Source of the DNA: Planctomycetota bacterium | GTDB lineage: Bacteria > Planctomycetota > UBA1135 > GCA-002748355 | NCBI GenBank assembly: GCA_002748355.1 | Contig: PDSF01000048.1 | Location: forward strand, 1 to 62,489 | DNA length: 62,489 bases | Direction of reading: 5' to 3' | Part shown: one piece after another, positions 15,139 to 23,574 of the stretch | How the letters are laid out: each line of letters opens with the position of its first letter | How positions within the stretch are numbered: position 1 is the stretch's first letter | Notes under the pieces: model-generated | Databases searched by the model: none | What the model was told of the DNA's origin: nothing | The model's input: only the letters and a program-made list of their open reading frames with translations | Position numbers and translations under genes: made by a program

Positions 15139-17052
15139 ATGCGCTCACACTCTCTCCTTGCCGGCGGTGTCGCCGGTGTACTGTTATTCCTTTCTGCGCC
15201 CTTCGTCAGCGCTCAGAACCTCGTCGTCAACCCGAGCTTTGAAACTCACAGCTCTTGTCCGAGCTTGCCCGGCCAGATCAACAAGGCCAGCGGCTGGAAC
15301 TCACCGACCAACGGCTCGCCCGACTACGATCACGTCTGTGGCACCAGCTCGACGGTCAAGGTCCCCGTCAATATGTGGGGAAACCAGACCCCAAGAACTG
15401 GCAAGGCCTACGCGCAGATGATCACCTACGTTGGCGCCTCGGCGTCCAACTTCCGTGAGTACATCCAAGCGCCACTGACAAGCGCCCTCGTCGCAGGTAC
15501 CAAATACGAAATATCGTTCTGGGTCTCGCGCTGCGACAAGACTCGCTGGGCCTGCAAGGACATCGGCGCCTACCTGTCCATCGGGGCAGTCCCCACGAGC
15601 CCGAACTTCAACCCTCTGCCCTATACCCCCCAGATCCAGAATACCGGCGGCATCATTACCAACTCCGTCAGCTGGGTGCAGATTAAGGGTGTCTACACCG
15701 CAACTGGCGGTGAATCCCACATCGTCATTGGCAACTTCAAGAACCACGTCAGCTCGACCGCGACTCAGCTCTCAACATCCGGACATAACAACGCCGGCTA
15801 CTACATCGATGACGTCAGCGTTGTGAAGAAGATGGAGGGGCCGATCGTCAACGCCAGCCATCTCATCGGCTTTGCCGACCTACCTGCCCCCACCCCGACC
15901 GGCTTCCTCGACATGCAGGAGATCAGCCCCAGCTGCCCCTCTGCTTTTACTCAGTGCAAAACGAAGTACCCCTTCCGCGCCACCGACACCTGGGCTGGCG
16001 GCACCGCCTACGACCCACGTTTCCAATCTGTCTGGATCAGCGACGGCGTGGTTCTCTCGGAGTACTCGGTCGAGCCTGGCGCGATGTGCAAGCCACTATG
16101 CCGAACGGTCAAGGCCGTTATCCAGCACAACAGGGCCCGGGTAACGGGACTCGCTTGCTCGGACCGCAATCCGCGTCTCTTCCAGCTCGCATCCGCACCC
16201 GGGGCGATGGAGATTACGACCTATGACAATTCTCGCCGCCTTACTCGCTGCCTTGGTAAGTGGACAGTCTGCCGTTACCCGCTGAGCAAGAGTTCCATCG
16301 CAACAGCACTTGCCTACGACGAAGTCCGCGACCTGCTCTACGTCAATATCGCGGTAAAGCAGGCGAACGGTTTCCAAAACGTGCTGTACGTCGCCAAGGC
16401 CAGCTCTCCCTGCAAGCCCATCTGCCAGATGAAGTATTTCATCTGCGGCAGGGGCCTCGTAACGGGACTCGCCTATGACCCGTGCTCGAAGAAGCTCTAC
16501 GCAACCGACGGCGCCGTCACCGAAGACGTCAGGATCATCGACCCCTACAAGTGCCTTATCAGGGCGGGCAAGTGCTGCAAGAAGCAGACGCAGCCCGTCT
16601 GGCGCGGCCTCGCGATCGTCCCCGGCTGGAAGCAAAACAGCACCGGAAGCTCCTGCACTACCGGCCGCTGCCTGAACTGCCCCTCGATGACCGCCTACAG
16701 CATGGGCGACCCCAGCCTCGGGGCCCCATTCAAGCTGGGACTGAAGAACGCACCGGCAAGCTCTTATGCAGCGACGTTCCTAAAGAGCGGCGCACCAGGC
16801 TCCGGCATCCCGCTACCAGCACCCTACTGCGGCACCTGGTATGCCTTCCCGACCCTCTTTAGCTACCCGGCCGCCTTCACTGGGGGCAGCAGCAGCTGCA
16901 CTGGCAGCGTGCTACGCACACTACCGATCCCGTCGAGCCCAGCCCTCTGCGGCTTCCAGCTCACAGTGCAGTGGTTCGTAATCTGCCCTGTGGGAGGCGG
17001 ATTCGGCGTCGGCGTCTCCAACGCACTCGACTTCACGATCACGACTTCATGA
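15139..17052 (+). CDS. secreted cysteine-rich repeat protein
   Basis: A 637-residue exported protein with a signal peptide ending PFVSAQ. Residues about 25-210 form an N-terminal domain starting NLVVNPSFETHSSCP, with later YEISFWVSRCD and YYIDDVSVVKK; this resembles carbohydrate-binding-like 'NPSFE' domains in secreted Bacteroidota and Planctomycetota proteins. A middle region has four related units built on GxAYDPxxxxLYxxDG with CKPxC cysteine pairs, which could be propeller blades. The C-terminus (SLGAPFKLGLKNAPASSYAA to GVSNALDFTITTS) looks like the terminal domain of the FG-GAP protein across the divergent promoter. The start is ATG 15139 with TGGAGG 7 nt upstream. Function is unknown; ligand binding outside the cell is the most that can be inferred. 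Confidence 0.82.
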   Translation: MRSHSLLAGGVAGVLLFLSAPFVSAQNLVVNPSFETHSSCPSLPGQINKASGWNSPTNGSPDYDHVCGTSSTVKVPVNMWGNQTPRTGKAYAQMITYVGASASNFREYIQAPLTSALVAGTKYEISFWVSRCDKTRWACKDIGAYLSIGAVPTSPNFNPLPYTPQIQNTGGIITNSVSWVQIKGVYTATGGESHIVIGNFKNHVSSTATQLSTSGHNNAGYYIDDVSVVKKMEGPIVNASHLIGFADLPAPTPTGFLDMQEISPSCPSAFTQCKTKYPFRATDTWAGGTAYDPRFQSVWISDGVVLSEYSVEPGAMCKPLCRTVKAVIQHNRARVTGLACSDRNPRLFQLASAPGAMEITTYDNSRRLTRCLGKWTVCRYPLSKSSIATALAYDEVRDLLYVNIAVKQANGFQNVLYVAKASSPCKPICQMKYFICGRGLVTGLAYDPCSKKLYATDGAVTEDVRIIDPYKCLIRAGKCCKKQTQPVWRGLAIVPGWKQNSTGSSCTTGRCLNCPSMTAYSMGDPSLGAPFKLGLKNAPASSYAATFLKSGAPGSGIPLPAPYCGTWYAFPTLFSYPAAFTGGSSSCTGSVLRTLPIPSSPALCGFQLTVQWFVICPVGGGFGVGVSNALDFTITTS

Positions 17053-17064
17053 TCACGACTTCAT
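17037..17064. repeat. 14-bp direct duplication spanning a stop codon
   Basis: The unit GATCACGACTTCAT occurs twice in tandem (17037-17050 and 17051-17064), followed by a partial GATC. The TGA of the secreted protein gene (17050-17052) spans the junction, so the second copy is entirely 3' of the coding region. Confidence 0.85.
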
Positions 17065-17110
17065 GATCGGCCGAGCCTAGCAAGGCATCGAAAGAGGCCC
17101 GGCTAGATGT

Positions 17111-17150
17111 CGCGAGCGGCAAGGTCCAGATTCGGGCCCTGCCGCTCGCG
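17111..17150. terminator. hairpin between convergent genes, probable bidirectional terminator
   Basis: CGCGAGCGGCA (17111-17121) and TGCCGCTCGCG (17140-17150) form a perfect 11-bp stem around an 18-nt loop. It lies in the gap between the converging genes ending at 17052 and 17199. There is no U-tract on either strand, so Rho-independent function is not certain. Confidence 0.5.
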
Positions 17151-17198
17151 CTCACTTTCGGCAACTCTGCTCCGATAACAGCGAAGAACTCCCTCGCT

Positions 17199-18341
17199 TC
17201 ACGGACGAGTCAAACGCTCCACCATGAAGAACAACTCGTCCGCTATCGCGGGATTCGTATAGGTCTCGACCTCCATCAGCGTCCCTGGTGCAAGTCCGCC
17301 ACCACGCACCACGTCGACAAAGCGCAAGACCTCGTCCTGCGTCGAGCCGAGCTCGGCATCTCCCTGCCACTTTAGAGGCACGTGGAAATGCACCCGCCAC
17401 TCTTCGGCCGAGCCCGGCTCATAAGCTCGGGCCTCAGCACAGCCGAGGTCGACAAAGGCACGCGAAGCGTCGACCGCACGCATCTGATGCAGGTAGACCG
17501 GCTCGTCACGCTCTAGCACTCGGGCATAGCCTTTCTTTCCCCGTGCGTGCAGAGCACTACTCAGCTGGACCTTGGGTATGACGACCTGCGAACGCTTACA
17601 GAACTCCAACGCCTCGACAGGATCCTCCCCCAGAACGGCAGCATGGCAGAGGTCCAAACAGAGACCGATATGCCGGCGCACCACCGCCTCATTACCCTGA
17701 GTAGCCGCATAGGCCCGAAGCGCATCCTCGATCCAGGCCACGGTTTCCCCGACGCTCTCCAAGAGGCACCAGGGTTCGGGCTCAATGGCCAGAACCAAAT
17801 GCACCCCACTGCGAGCCTCAAGCTGCTCAAGGCCGAGGGCCGCCCGGAAGAGCATCTGCACATGCTCAGGCTCGGGCCGGGCCCTGCGGTCAAGGCCACG
17901 AAAACCGAGGGGGACCGTGCTCAGCGCTCCCCGATCCACCTCGAACTCCGCCAGGATTCGAGCCTGGAGCTCAGCCGCCGCGAGCGTGTAGGCCAATCTT
18001 TCCTCATCTCGCCAATCCGGCAGGTAGACCTGCTCCTTGACTCGTGCCCCGTGGAAGCGCCCCTGCGGGAAGATGTTGAGCGATGCCGGCACCAGGTCGA
18101 GCTTGACGAGTAAGTCCCGATGTGAACGAAACTTTGTCTCCTCCCCCGCCAATTCGCGCACGAGGTCTTCGGGCCACCAAGCGGCCAGAAGCGCCGGCCC
18201 CTCCCCCATGGCCTTCCGAAGGGTCGGCGCAACCCGTTCACACAAAACGATTTGAAAATCGTCAAGAGTCTTTGCTGGGTGTACGTTCGTGCAATAGCTG
18301 AGCGGGTGACGACCGCCGATTCGAAGATCATCTGGCTGCAT
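17199..18341 (-). CDS. eboE: EboE-like TIM-barrel protein
   Basis: A 380-residue soluble protein resembling the 'metabolite traffic protein EboE', a xylose-isomerase-like TIM-barrel family. Recognisable features are the N-terminal SYCTNVHPAKTLDDF, NIFPQGRFHGARVKEQVYLPDW, LSTVPLGFRGL, AIEPEPWCLLES, IGLCLDLCHAAVLGED and the C-terminal GTLMEVETYTN. Glu, Asp and His residues at the strand ends suggest a metal-dependent active site, as in related isomerases. In known ebo clusters EboE sits with EboA-D and F and with a UbiA-type protein, and is implicated in precursor export. None of those partners is here, so it is an orphan copy. The start is ATG 18341 with GGGAGG 7 nt upstream. The reaction is not established. 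Confidence 0.72.
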   Translation of the reverse strand: MQPDDLRIGGRHPLSYCTNVHPAKTLDDFQIVLCERVAPTLRKAMGEGPALLAAWWPEDLVRELAGEETKFRSHRDLLVKLDLVPASLNIFPQGRFHGARVKEQVYLPDWRDEERLAYTLAAAELQARILAEFEVDRGALSTVPLGFRGLDRRARPEPEHVQMLFRAALGLEQLEARSGVHLVLAIEPEPWCLLESVGETVAWIEDALRAYAATQGNEAVVRRHIGLCLDLCHAAVLGEDPVEALEFCKRSQVVIPKVQLSSALHARGKKGYARVLERDEPVYLHQMRAVDASRAFVDLGCAEARAYEPGSAEEWRVHFHVPLKWQGDAELGSTQDEVLRFVDVVRGGGLAPGTLMEVETYTNPAIADELFFMVERLTRP

Positions 18342-18472
18342 AGAGTTCCCTCCCTGCTTTCCTGGCCACGGTGAGTTTGCAAATCGTAGTCCCCCTCATT
18401 TCCATCGCATCGACACGACGCCAAAGCGATGCGCAGCCCGGTTCACCCCTCTTAGACCCGCCCTATAGCCGT

Positions 18473-20728
18473 ATGTCCACCTGTGATCCGCGTGCCCATC
18501 AATGCTGCACGCTTTTTCTGCGCATCCTCGCCACCCTGCTACTTACCCTAGTCGCCAGCCCCGGCCTCCAGGCGCAGACAGCGACCACTCAGATCCACAT
18601 CGAAAACCACTCGGTTTTCCCCCGCTACGAGTGGATGAAGGCCTCGGTCCCCTTTGCTCCAGGCAAGCAAGCTGAGCCGATTCTCAAGAACATCAACGGC
18701 AGGCCGACCGATTGGCGTGTGCTACAGCACTGGCCAGATGGCTCAGTGAAGATCGCACAGGCCCAGACCCTGGCCCTAATGGCCGGCAAAGAAAAACGGA
18801 AGCTCCCGCTGCTCTCCGGTCGCATTCCACTGCCAAGGTTCCAGCTCCACCCGGCCGTGGCCCAGGGCCTGCCGTATGTCTCCATCTGGACCTCCGTGCG
18901 CGACGGCCTCGGCAACCCCTACGCCAGCCTCTACCGCCCCCTTGAGCGCAGTGGCCAAGAATTGCTTGAGTCCAACAACAGCACGATCGTCCTCCGCTCC
19001 CGTGGCTACCACCACAACTCCTTCCAAAAGGGCATTGGCCGCGACTTCCTAAGCCAGACCACGTACCTGCAGGTCTACAGTGGTCTTCCCTTTGCCACCC
19101 TCGACCTCATCGTTTCCAACGATTATCTAGGCGCGGACAACCCCAAATCCAAAGACCCCAACCTTCGGCCCCTCGGCGACGTCGCCTTCCAAGAGATAGG
19201 GCTCTGGACCCACGGTTGCGAAGCGCTCGTTCGCCAGCCGCTGAAGAACCGCACCGGCCCCCACATCCAAGGCATCTTCGGCCCCAACTCGACCCACGTC
19301 CGCTTGATCAAGAAGGGATATTTCGGTGATGGCCAGGGTAAGCACTGGCGGGTCATCCTCTTCTTCAAGGACCCCAGTTGGAGCAGTGCAGAGCTCAACT
19401 CCTGGCAGCAACTCGTCACCGGCTTCGCCGACCAAACCCTAATCCCCGTCGCTGACTGGGAGAGTTGGAAGCGCAGCGGGGCCTTGGGGATCTTTGGCAG
19501 CACCGCTGAGCCGCACGCCAAGCTCAACTTCGAAATCTCTCGCAACTGGAAGACTTGGAATCAGACGAGCACCCACTTCGGTCCCTTTGGCGCCTGGGGA
19601 GACCACAAGAACACCTCCATGACCGGGACACCTCGGAATGGCCCCCACACTGCCGAAGCGCAATTCGCTGCACAATCAGGTCGCAGCGAACCCCTCCTGC
19701 AACTCGAAGGCATCTCCTGGGCGCAACAGCTACGCCCCTATCACCTATTCGGGCTGAAGGTAGGCGCCAGGGACGACATCTACCTCTGGGACGGACTGCC
19801 ATACCGGATTACCGGTGGGCGCGTCGTCAGCGGTGAAAACCTCGGCCGCCTAGCGCTTTATCAGAAGGACCCCTACAAGGCATGGCGCAAGGGCGTCCCT
19901 CTTTCCTACCACCACGACTTTGGCGCCTATGACGTCGAGCACTTCACCGTCGACCACCTCTTCGACTACTACAGTTTTACAGGTGACCATATGACGCGTG
20001 AGGAAATCAGGCACCTCGGGGAGTGCCTGATGGGTGCCACCCGAACCTTCAAGTATTTCAGTGGGCTCACCGTGCTCACCGCCCGTGCCGAAGGCTGGGC
20101 CATGCAAGCCCTCGTCAAGTGCTTTGTCGCCACGGGTGATGTTCGCTACAAGAACCACGCAATGGCCAGACTGCGCACGGTCATCGAGCCGCGGCGGAAA
20201 AAGGCTCACGCCAGCAAAGCGCTAATGTTCCAAGGGTCACACAGCGCCACCGGATACCCCAAACCACACATGTTCTTCATGCCTTGGCAGCACGCGGCCG
20301 TCATCTATGGCTATATGGCAGCTTATCGCTACTTCGGCGACAACTTAGCTCGGCAGATCGCCCACGATGTCCTCGATACGGTCCGGTATTCGTGGGTCTA
20401 CAACTACACAGACCCGAAGTTCGGCTTCGTCCCCAAGGGCCTGCGTTACTACACACCAGCGGAATATAAGGGCAAACCGGTACCCGCCAACTTCTGGGAC
20501 AAAGACCCCAAGATCGGCGTGCGCTGGGGTGACAGTCCCCTGGGTGGGGCCCACTCATTCTTGGTCGCAGCCATGGATGTAATGGCAGAGGATGCTCTCA
20601 GCGCCCAGCAGCGCAACGAGATGCTGGATGTCCGGACCACCATCCACCATCCGAGCAAGAGCGACCCCCGGCAAAATTGGCGACTCAACAAGTGGTTCTT
20701 CTTGCGAGAGCCAACCATCTGGAAGTAA
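18473..20728 (+). CDS. secreted protein, possible exo-rhamnogalacturonan-lyase-like (RIFT-barrel plus alpha-toroid) enzyme
   Basis: A 751-residue exported protein with a signal peptide ending GLQAQ after a cysteine-containing start. Residues about 35-110 (SVFPRYEWMKASVPFAPGK and TDWRVLQHWPDGSVKIAQ) resemble the N-terminal RIFT-barrel domain of PcRGLX/YetA-like polysaccharide lyases. The C-terminal third (YDVEHFTVDHLFDYYSFTG, TARAEGWAMQALVKCFVATG and HAAVIYGYMAAYRYFGDN) has the helix-pair look of an alpha/alpha toroid. The family assignment is weak and rests on general pattern. The start was set at ATG 18473, where the signal peptide begins; longer in-frame readings lack one. It diverges from the EboE-like gene and converges on the glycosyltransferase gene. 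Confidence 0.6.
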   Translation: MSTCDPRAHQCCTLFLRILATLLLTLVASPGLQAQTATTQIHIENHSVFPRYEWMKASVPFAPGKQAEPILKNINGRPTDWRVLQHWPDGSVKIAQAQTLALMAGKEKRKLPLLSGRIPLPRFQLHPAVAQGLPYVSIWTSVRDGLGNPYASLYRPLERSGQELLESNNSTIVLRSRGYHHNSFQKGIGRDFLSQTTYLQVYSGLPFATLDLIVSNDYLGADNPKSKDPNLRPLGDVAFQEIGLWTHGCEALVRQPLKNRTGPHIQGIFGPNSTHVRLIKKGYFGDGQGKHWRVILFFKDPSWSSAELNSWQQLVTGFADQTLIPVADWESWKRSGALGIFGSTAEPHAKLNFEISRNWKTWNQTSTHFGPFGAWGDHKNTSMTGTPRNGPHTAEAQFAAQSGRSEPLLQLEGISWAQQLRPYHLFGLKVGARDDIYLWDGLPYRITGGRVVSGENLGRLALYQKDPYKAWRKGVPLSYHHDFGAYDVEHFTVDHLFDYYSFTGDHMTREEIRHLGECLMGATRTFKYFSGLTVLTARAEGWAMQALVKCFVATGDVRYKNHAMARLRTVIEPRRKKAHASKALMFQGSHSATGYPKPHMFFMPWQHAAVIYGYMAAYRYFGDNLARQIAHDVLDTVRYSWVYNYTDPKFGFVPKGLRYYTPAEYKGKPVPANFWDKDPKIGVRWGDSPLGGAHSFLVAAMDVMAEDALSAQQRNEMLDVRTTIHHPSKSDPRQNWRLNKWFFLREPTIWK

Positions 20729-20737
20729 CCCGGCGAA

Positions 20738-21850
20738 TCAGCGCGGGCGTGGCTCTAGCAGCTCCAATACCCGCGCAAAGTGTGCCGGCGCGAAGCATGG
20801 CGCCACCGCCTGACGTCGGCGCTGTCGCAGGTCAGCAGCCAGCATCCCCTTCGTCAGCGAGACCAGAACCAAGCGGTCGGCCTCGGCGACATCCTTGGGA
20901 TCTTGCAGCACCCGGCCCAGCTCGGGCTCTGAGAGGAAGCTCGCCGCGCCATTCTGCGCACTGGTGACGCAAGGCAGCCCGGTCGCCAAGGCCTCAAGCA
21001 CGACAAAGCTGAGGTTGTCCTCAAGACTCGGAAGAAAGAGCAGGTCTCCGGCATGCAAGAGCCGCAAGACATCGCTCCGCTGCCCGAGTCCCACCAGCCC
21101 AGGCTCCTTACCATGTATGCGGCGAGTCCCGTGTCCCGCACAAACCAGGCGAGCGTCCAGGCGGCGCAAGCGCAGACGGCGCAACACCCGGCGAGCCACG
21201 GCCAAGCCCTTGCGCACCGGATCGTGTCCGAGCCAGAGCAGAACAAGGCTATCGGGCCCCAGCTGCAGTGCCTCCCGCGCCTGCAGGCGATCGCTTTCCG
21301 AGGGAAGAGAGAAGTGATCAGCGTCAACCGGCAAGCCCGTGACCTCGACTCGGCCCTCAAAGTCGGGATAACGACGGTTCACCTCAGCCGCAGTTAAGGT
21401 CGAGCTAGCAAGGACCAAGCCCGGCTGCGCCTGGGTAAAAAAGCTCTGCTCGCGGCCAAGGTAGCACCTCGTCCTGGCATCAAGGGATCGCGCCAGCCGC
21501 TTGAAAGGACGCAGATAGGCGGGCTCCGCTTTTCGCCTGGCATCGAGTGCCGCAGCGAGGAGCCCTCCCAAGGGCAGGAATACCCCCGGTAATGCTCCCG
21601 GATGGCGAAAATGCAGTAGCTGCTCCCCATCGCGCTGGCCACGCCTATCGAGTCGTCGATAAAACTCCGGACCGCGCCCCCCAAGCTCTTCGCAGTCCAC
21701 ATCGAGCTCCGCTCGCCGTTCACCACAAACGACGCGGCATGGCGCCCCCTGTAGACGAAGGGCGTCGAGGAGGCTCTCAGCATAGAACTCAAGTCCCCCG
21801 CGAGCCGGATCCCAGACGTCCAAGACGATGACCTGTGTGCGCGAATTCAT
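20738..21850 (-). CDS. GT4-type glycosyltransferase
   Basis: A 370-residue glycosyltransferase of the GT-B fold, close in pattern to WaaG/RfaG. The N-terminal Rossmann half begins TQVIVLDVWDPARGGLEFYAESLLDAL. The C-terminal half has LVLLWLGHDPVRKGLAVARRVL, RRIHGKEPGLVGLG, LLHAGDLLFLPSLEDNLSFVVLEALATGLP and a Glu-containing E-x7-E-like stretch typical of family 4. WaaG-type enzymes add hexoses to the LPS core, which would fit the LPS genes elsewhere here, but the acceptor is not shown. The ATG overlaps the stop of the MEMO-family gene (ATGA at 21850-21847), so the two are translationally coupled. Confidence 0.85.
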   Translation of the reverse strand: MNSRTQVIVLDVWDPARGGLEFYAESLLDALRLQGAPCRVVCGERRAELDVDCEELGGRGPEFYRRLDRRGQRDGEQLLHFRHPGALPGVFLPLGGLLAAALDARRKAEPAYLRPFKRLARSLDARTRCYLGREQSFFTQAQPGLVLASSTLTAAEVNRRYPDFEGRVEVTGLPVDADHFSLPSESDRLQAREALQLGPDSLVLLWLGHDPVRKGLAVARRVLRRLRLRRLDARLVCAGHGTRRIHGKEPGLVGLGQRSDVLRLLHAGDLLFLPSLEDNLSFVVLEALATGLPCVTSAQNGAASFLSEPELGRVLQDPKDVAEADRLVLVSLTKGMLAADLRQRRRQAVAPCFAPAHFARVLELLEPRPR

Positions 21851-23052
21851 TCCCAGAACGCCAACGAGGCAAAGCTAACCATCTGCGAACGATCCGGCGC
21901 CAGGGCCTGTCCATAATGCAGAAGCTCGCTCTTCAGCGAGAGTCCCAACCTTTCGCGGAGCTTGCCAACGCAATACATCGGCAGCGTTCCACAGATGCGG
22001 CGCGGGTTGTCGTTCTGCTCGACATCGGCGAAAAAGCCGTCGAAGTCACCCTTCGCGTAGAGTTCAAGCGAGCGAAGGTCCGCCTCACGCAGCAACCGCA
22101 ACTGCTCGTCCGAAACCGGAGCAAGATCTCCGAAGAAGGGGCCGATATGCGCAAGGTCGGCTCCTGCAATCAAGCCCACGCGCTCGACACCAATATCGCG
22201 AATCGTCTCGGCAATCGCGTCGAGGGCACGCCCCAGCTCTGTGGACTTAGGAGCGTCCGGGCAGTGACCGGTCAGGAAGGGCGCGATTCGGAGCTCAGCG
22301 CTCCCGTGCAGATAACGCAAAAAGAGCACCTGGAACTCGACCGAATGCTCGGTTAGGTGCCGGATCTCCTCATCCCAGACCTCAGCGCCTAGAGCGTCAG
22401 CGGCTGAGTTGACGATGGGCTCCGCCACCGGAACCACACCTAACGGCGTCGCGTATGCCTTTGCCGTGGGAACGAGCACGCTCTCGCTTCCTCGGTGCCC
22501 CGTGCCTACAACCACATAGACTTCCAGCTTCCGGCTCGCCGCCAAGGCGCCATAGGCCGCGCGATACCCCTCTTCTCCGCGCAAGAGATCAATATGTGGA
22601 GCGACCAGGGCACTCAGATCGCGCGTAGCCGGAAGCTCGGCGAGTATTTCGCCAAGGCGGGAGGCGCAGGCCTCCGCTCCTTCGGGATAACCCGCCGAAC
22701 CAGCGTTCGTAGCCGGTCGCGCCGGGGACGATCGATACTCTGCAAGGCGCTTTGCACGCAGTGCCTCGACCTCCGGCCCCTCAAGACAGAGCTTGTCGCG
22801 AAGCTCGGCGGCAATGCGTTCGACAAACTCCGGCTCCAGCTCCTGCTGGTATTGCTCTGCGAGCTCGGCGGCGATCTCTGCAAAACTCTTGTCGCCGCAG
22901 AATTGCACAACAACCGGCAGTAAACCCTCTGGCACGAAGACTTGCCCATCGAAGAGCCCTTCGGGGTCGGCAAGCAGCAAGCCGCGCTGCCCGTCCTCCT
23001 CATGCGCATGGGTTTCGAGTAGCCGGAGTTTGGGGCGCTTGCTGTCGCTCAT
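21847..23052 (-). CDS. MEMO-family protein (AmmeMemoRadiSam system protein B-like) with N-terminal extension
   Basis: A 401-residue protein whose C-terminal two thirds match the MEMO1 fold, related to extradiol dioxygenases. Motifs are LVAPHIDLLRGEEGYRAAYGAL, VVVGTGHRG, LTEHSVEFQVLFLRYLHG and AGADLAHIGPFFGDL, which supply the metal-site His/Asp residues of the family. The first 130 residues are an extra domain, with GLLPVVVQFCGDKSFAEIAAELA resembling a small winged-helix/PqqD-like module. The usual AmmeMemoRadiSam partners (AMMECR1 and a radical SAM protein) are not next to it. The start was set at ATG 23052 (MSDSKRPKLRLLET), which fits the family; upstream in-frame sequence looks non-coding. 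It is coupled by ATGA to the glycosyltransferase. Confidence 0.82.
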   Translation of the reverse strand: MSDSKRPKLRLLETHAHEEDGQRGLLLADPEGLFDGQVFVPEGLLPVVVQFCGDKSFAEIAAELAEQYQQELEPEFVERIAAELRDKLCLEGPEVEALRAKRLAEYRSSPARPATNAGSAGYPEGAEACASRLGEILAELPATRDLSALVAPHIDLLRGEEGYRAAYGALAASRKLEVYVVVGTGHRGSESVLVPTAKAYATPLGVVPVAEPIVNSAADALGAEVWDEEIRHLTEHSVEFQVLFLRYLHGSAELRIAPFLTGHCPDAPKSTELGRALDAIAETIRDIGVERVGLIAGADLAHIGPFFGDLAPVSDEQLRLLREADLRSLELYAKGDFDGFFADVEQNDNPRRICGTLPMYCVGKLRERLGLSLKSELLHYGQALAPDRSQMVSFASLAFWE

Positions 23053-23574
23053 CAGCGCATCTTGCCGCAATCCAAGTGAAGACGAAACGGCGAGCATAAA
23101 GTAGAGCCACCCGAGCTGCTCGCTGCGAGAAACCCGGGTAGATCTAGAGATCACCGAGGATGCGACCTTCGAAAACCTTCCTCAGCAGTAAGCCACAGCG
23201 ATCATCGAGCGAGGAGCCTGTCGTTCCGGGATAACTGTCGGAGCAGCAGCTCACCCCCCGCCCCCCTTGACGCAGATCGGACACCAAACGCGAGATCATC
23301 GAAGGCCTGGATAAGGCTGGGAGCCTTGTCCACGATCTCTGCGCCTCCGTTGACATATCGCCTCTAGAAGAGATTCTGTGAGCAATAAAAAGGATGCGCC
23401 GCAACGCACGGGAACCGTGAGAGGCGCAACGAGGTTTCTCCACTCATCCTTCCGCCTTGAATCCAGCTAAAAAGTCACGCTGCGGCATAGCCGCGTGCTC
23501 GACGCTCCATCGGCTTAGAGCGTAAACTCTTGCGTTTCCTCCTGACCCAGATCGCAGGCGAACACGAAAACCCC
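23053..23574. other. 522-nt divergent intergenic region
   Basis: The largest gene-free stretch here, between the MEMO gene (minus) and the sigma-54 activator (plus). It contains a perfect TTGACA at 23350-23355, but ATTCTG 17 nt further is a poor -10 match, so a promoter is only possible. It also contains the structured element at 23390-23451. A 99-codon minus-strand open frame at 23144-23443 shows no coding character. Confidence 0.45.
23390..23451 (+). other. predicted structured leader element upstream of the sigma-54 activator
   Basis: Three nested inverted repeats stack into one structure: AAGGATG (23390-23396) with CATCCTT (23445-23451), GCGCC (23396-23400) with GGCGC (23423-23427), and CACGG (23407-23411) with CCGTG (23415-23419) around a GAA loop. 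It lies 120 nt before the chosen start of the regulator gene. It matches no RNA class I know. It could be an RNA leader or a chance fold. Confidence 0.35.

Noticed and set aside
23144..23443. 99-codon minus-strand open frame in the 522-nt gap
   Set aside because: No signal peptide, family motif or ribosome site; Arg/Ser-rich composition matches non-coding GC-rich DNA.
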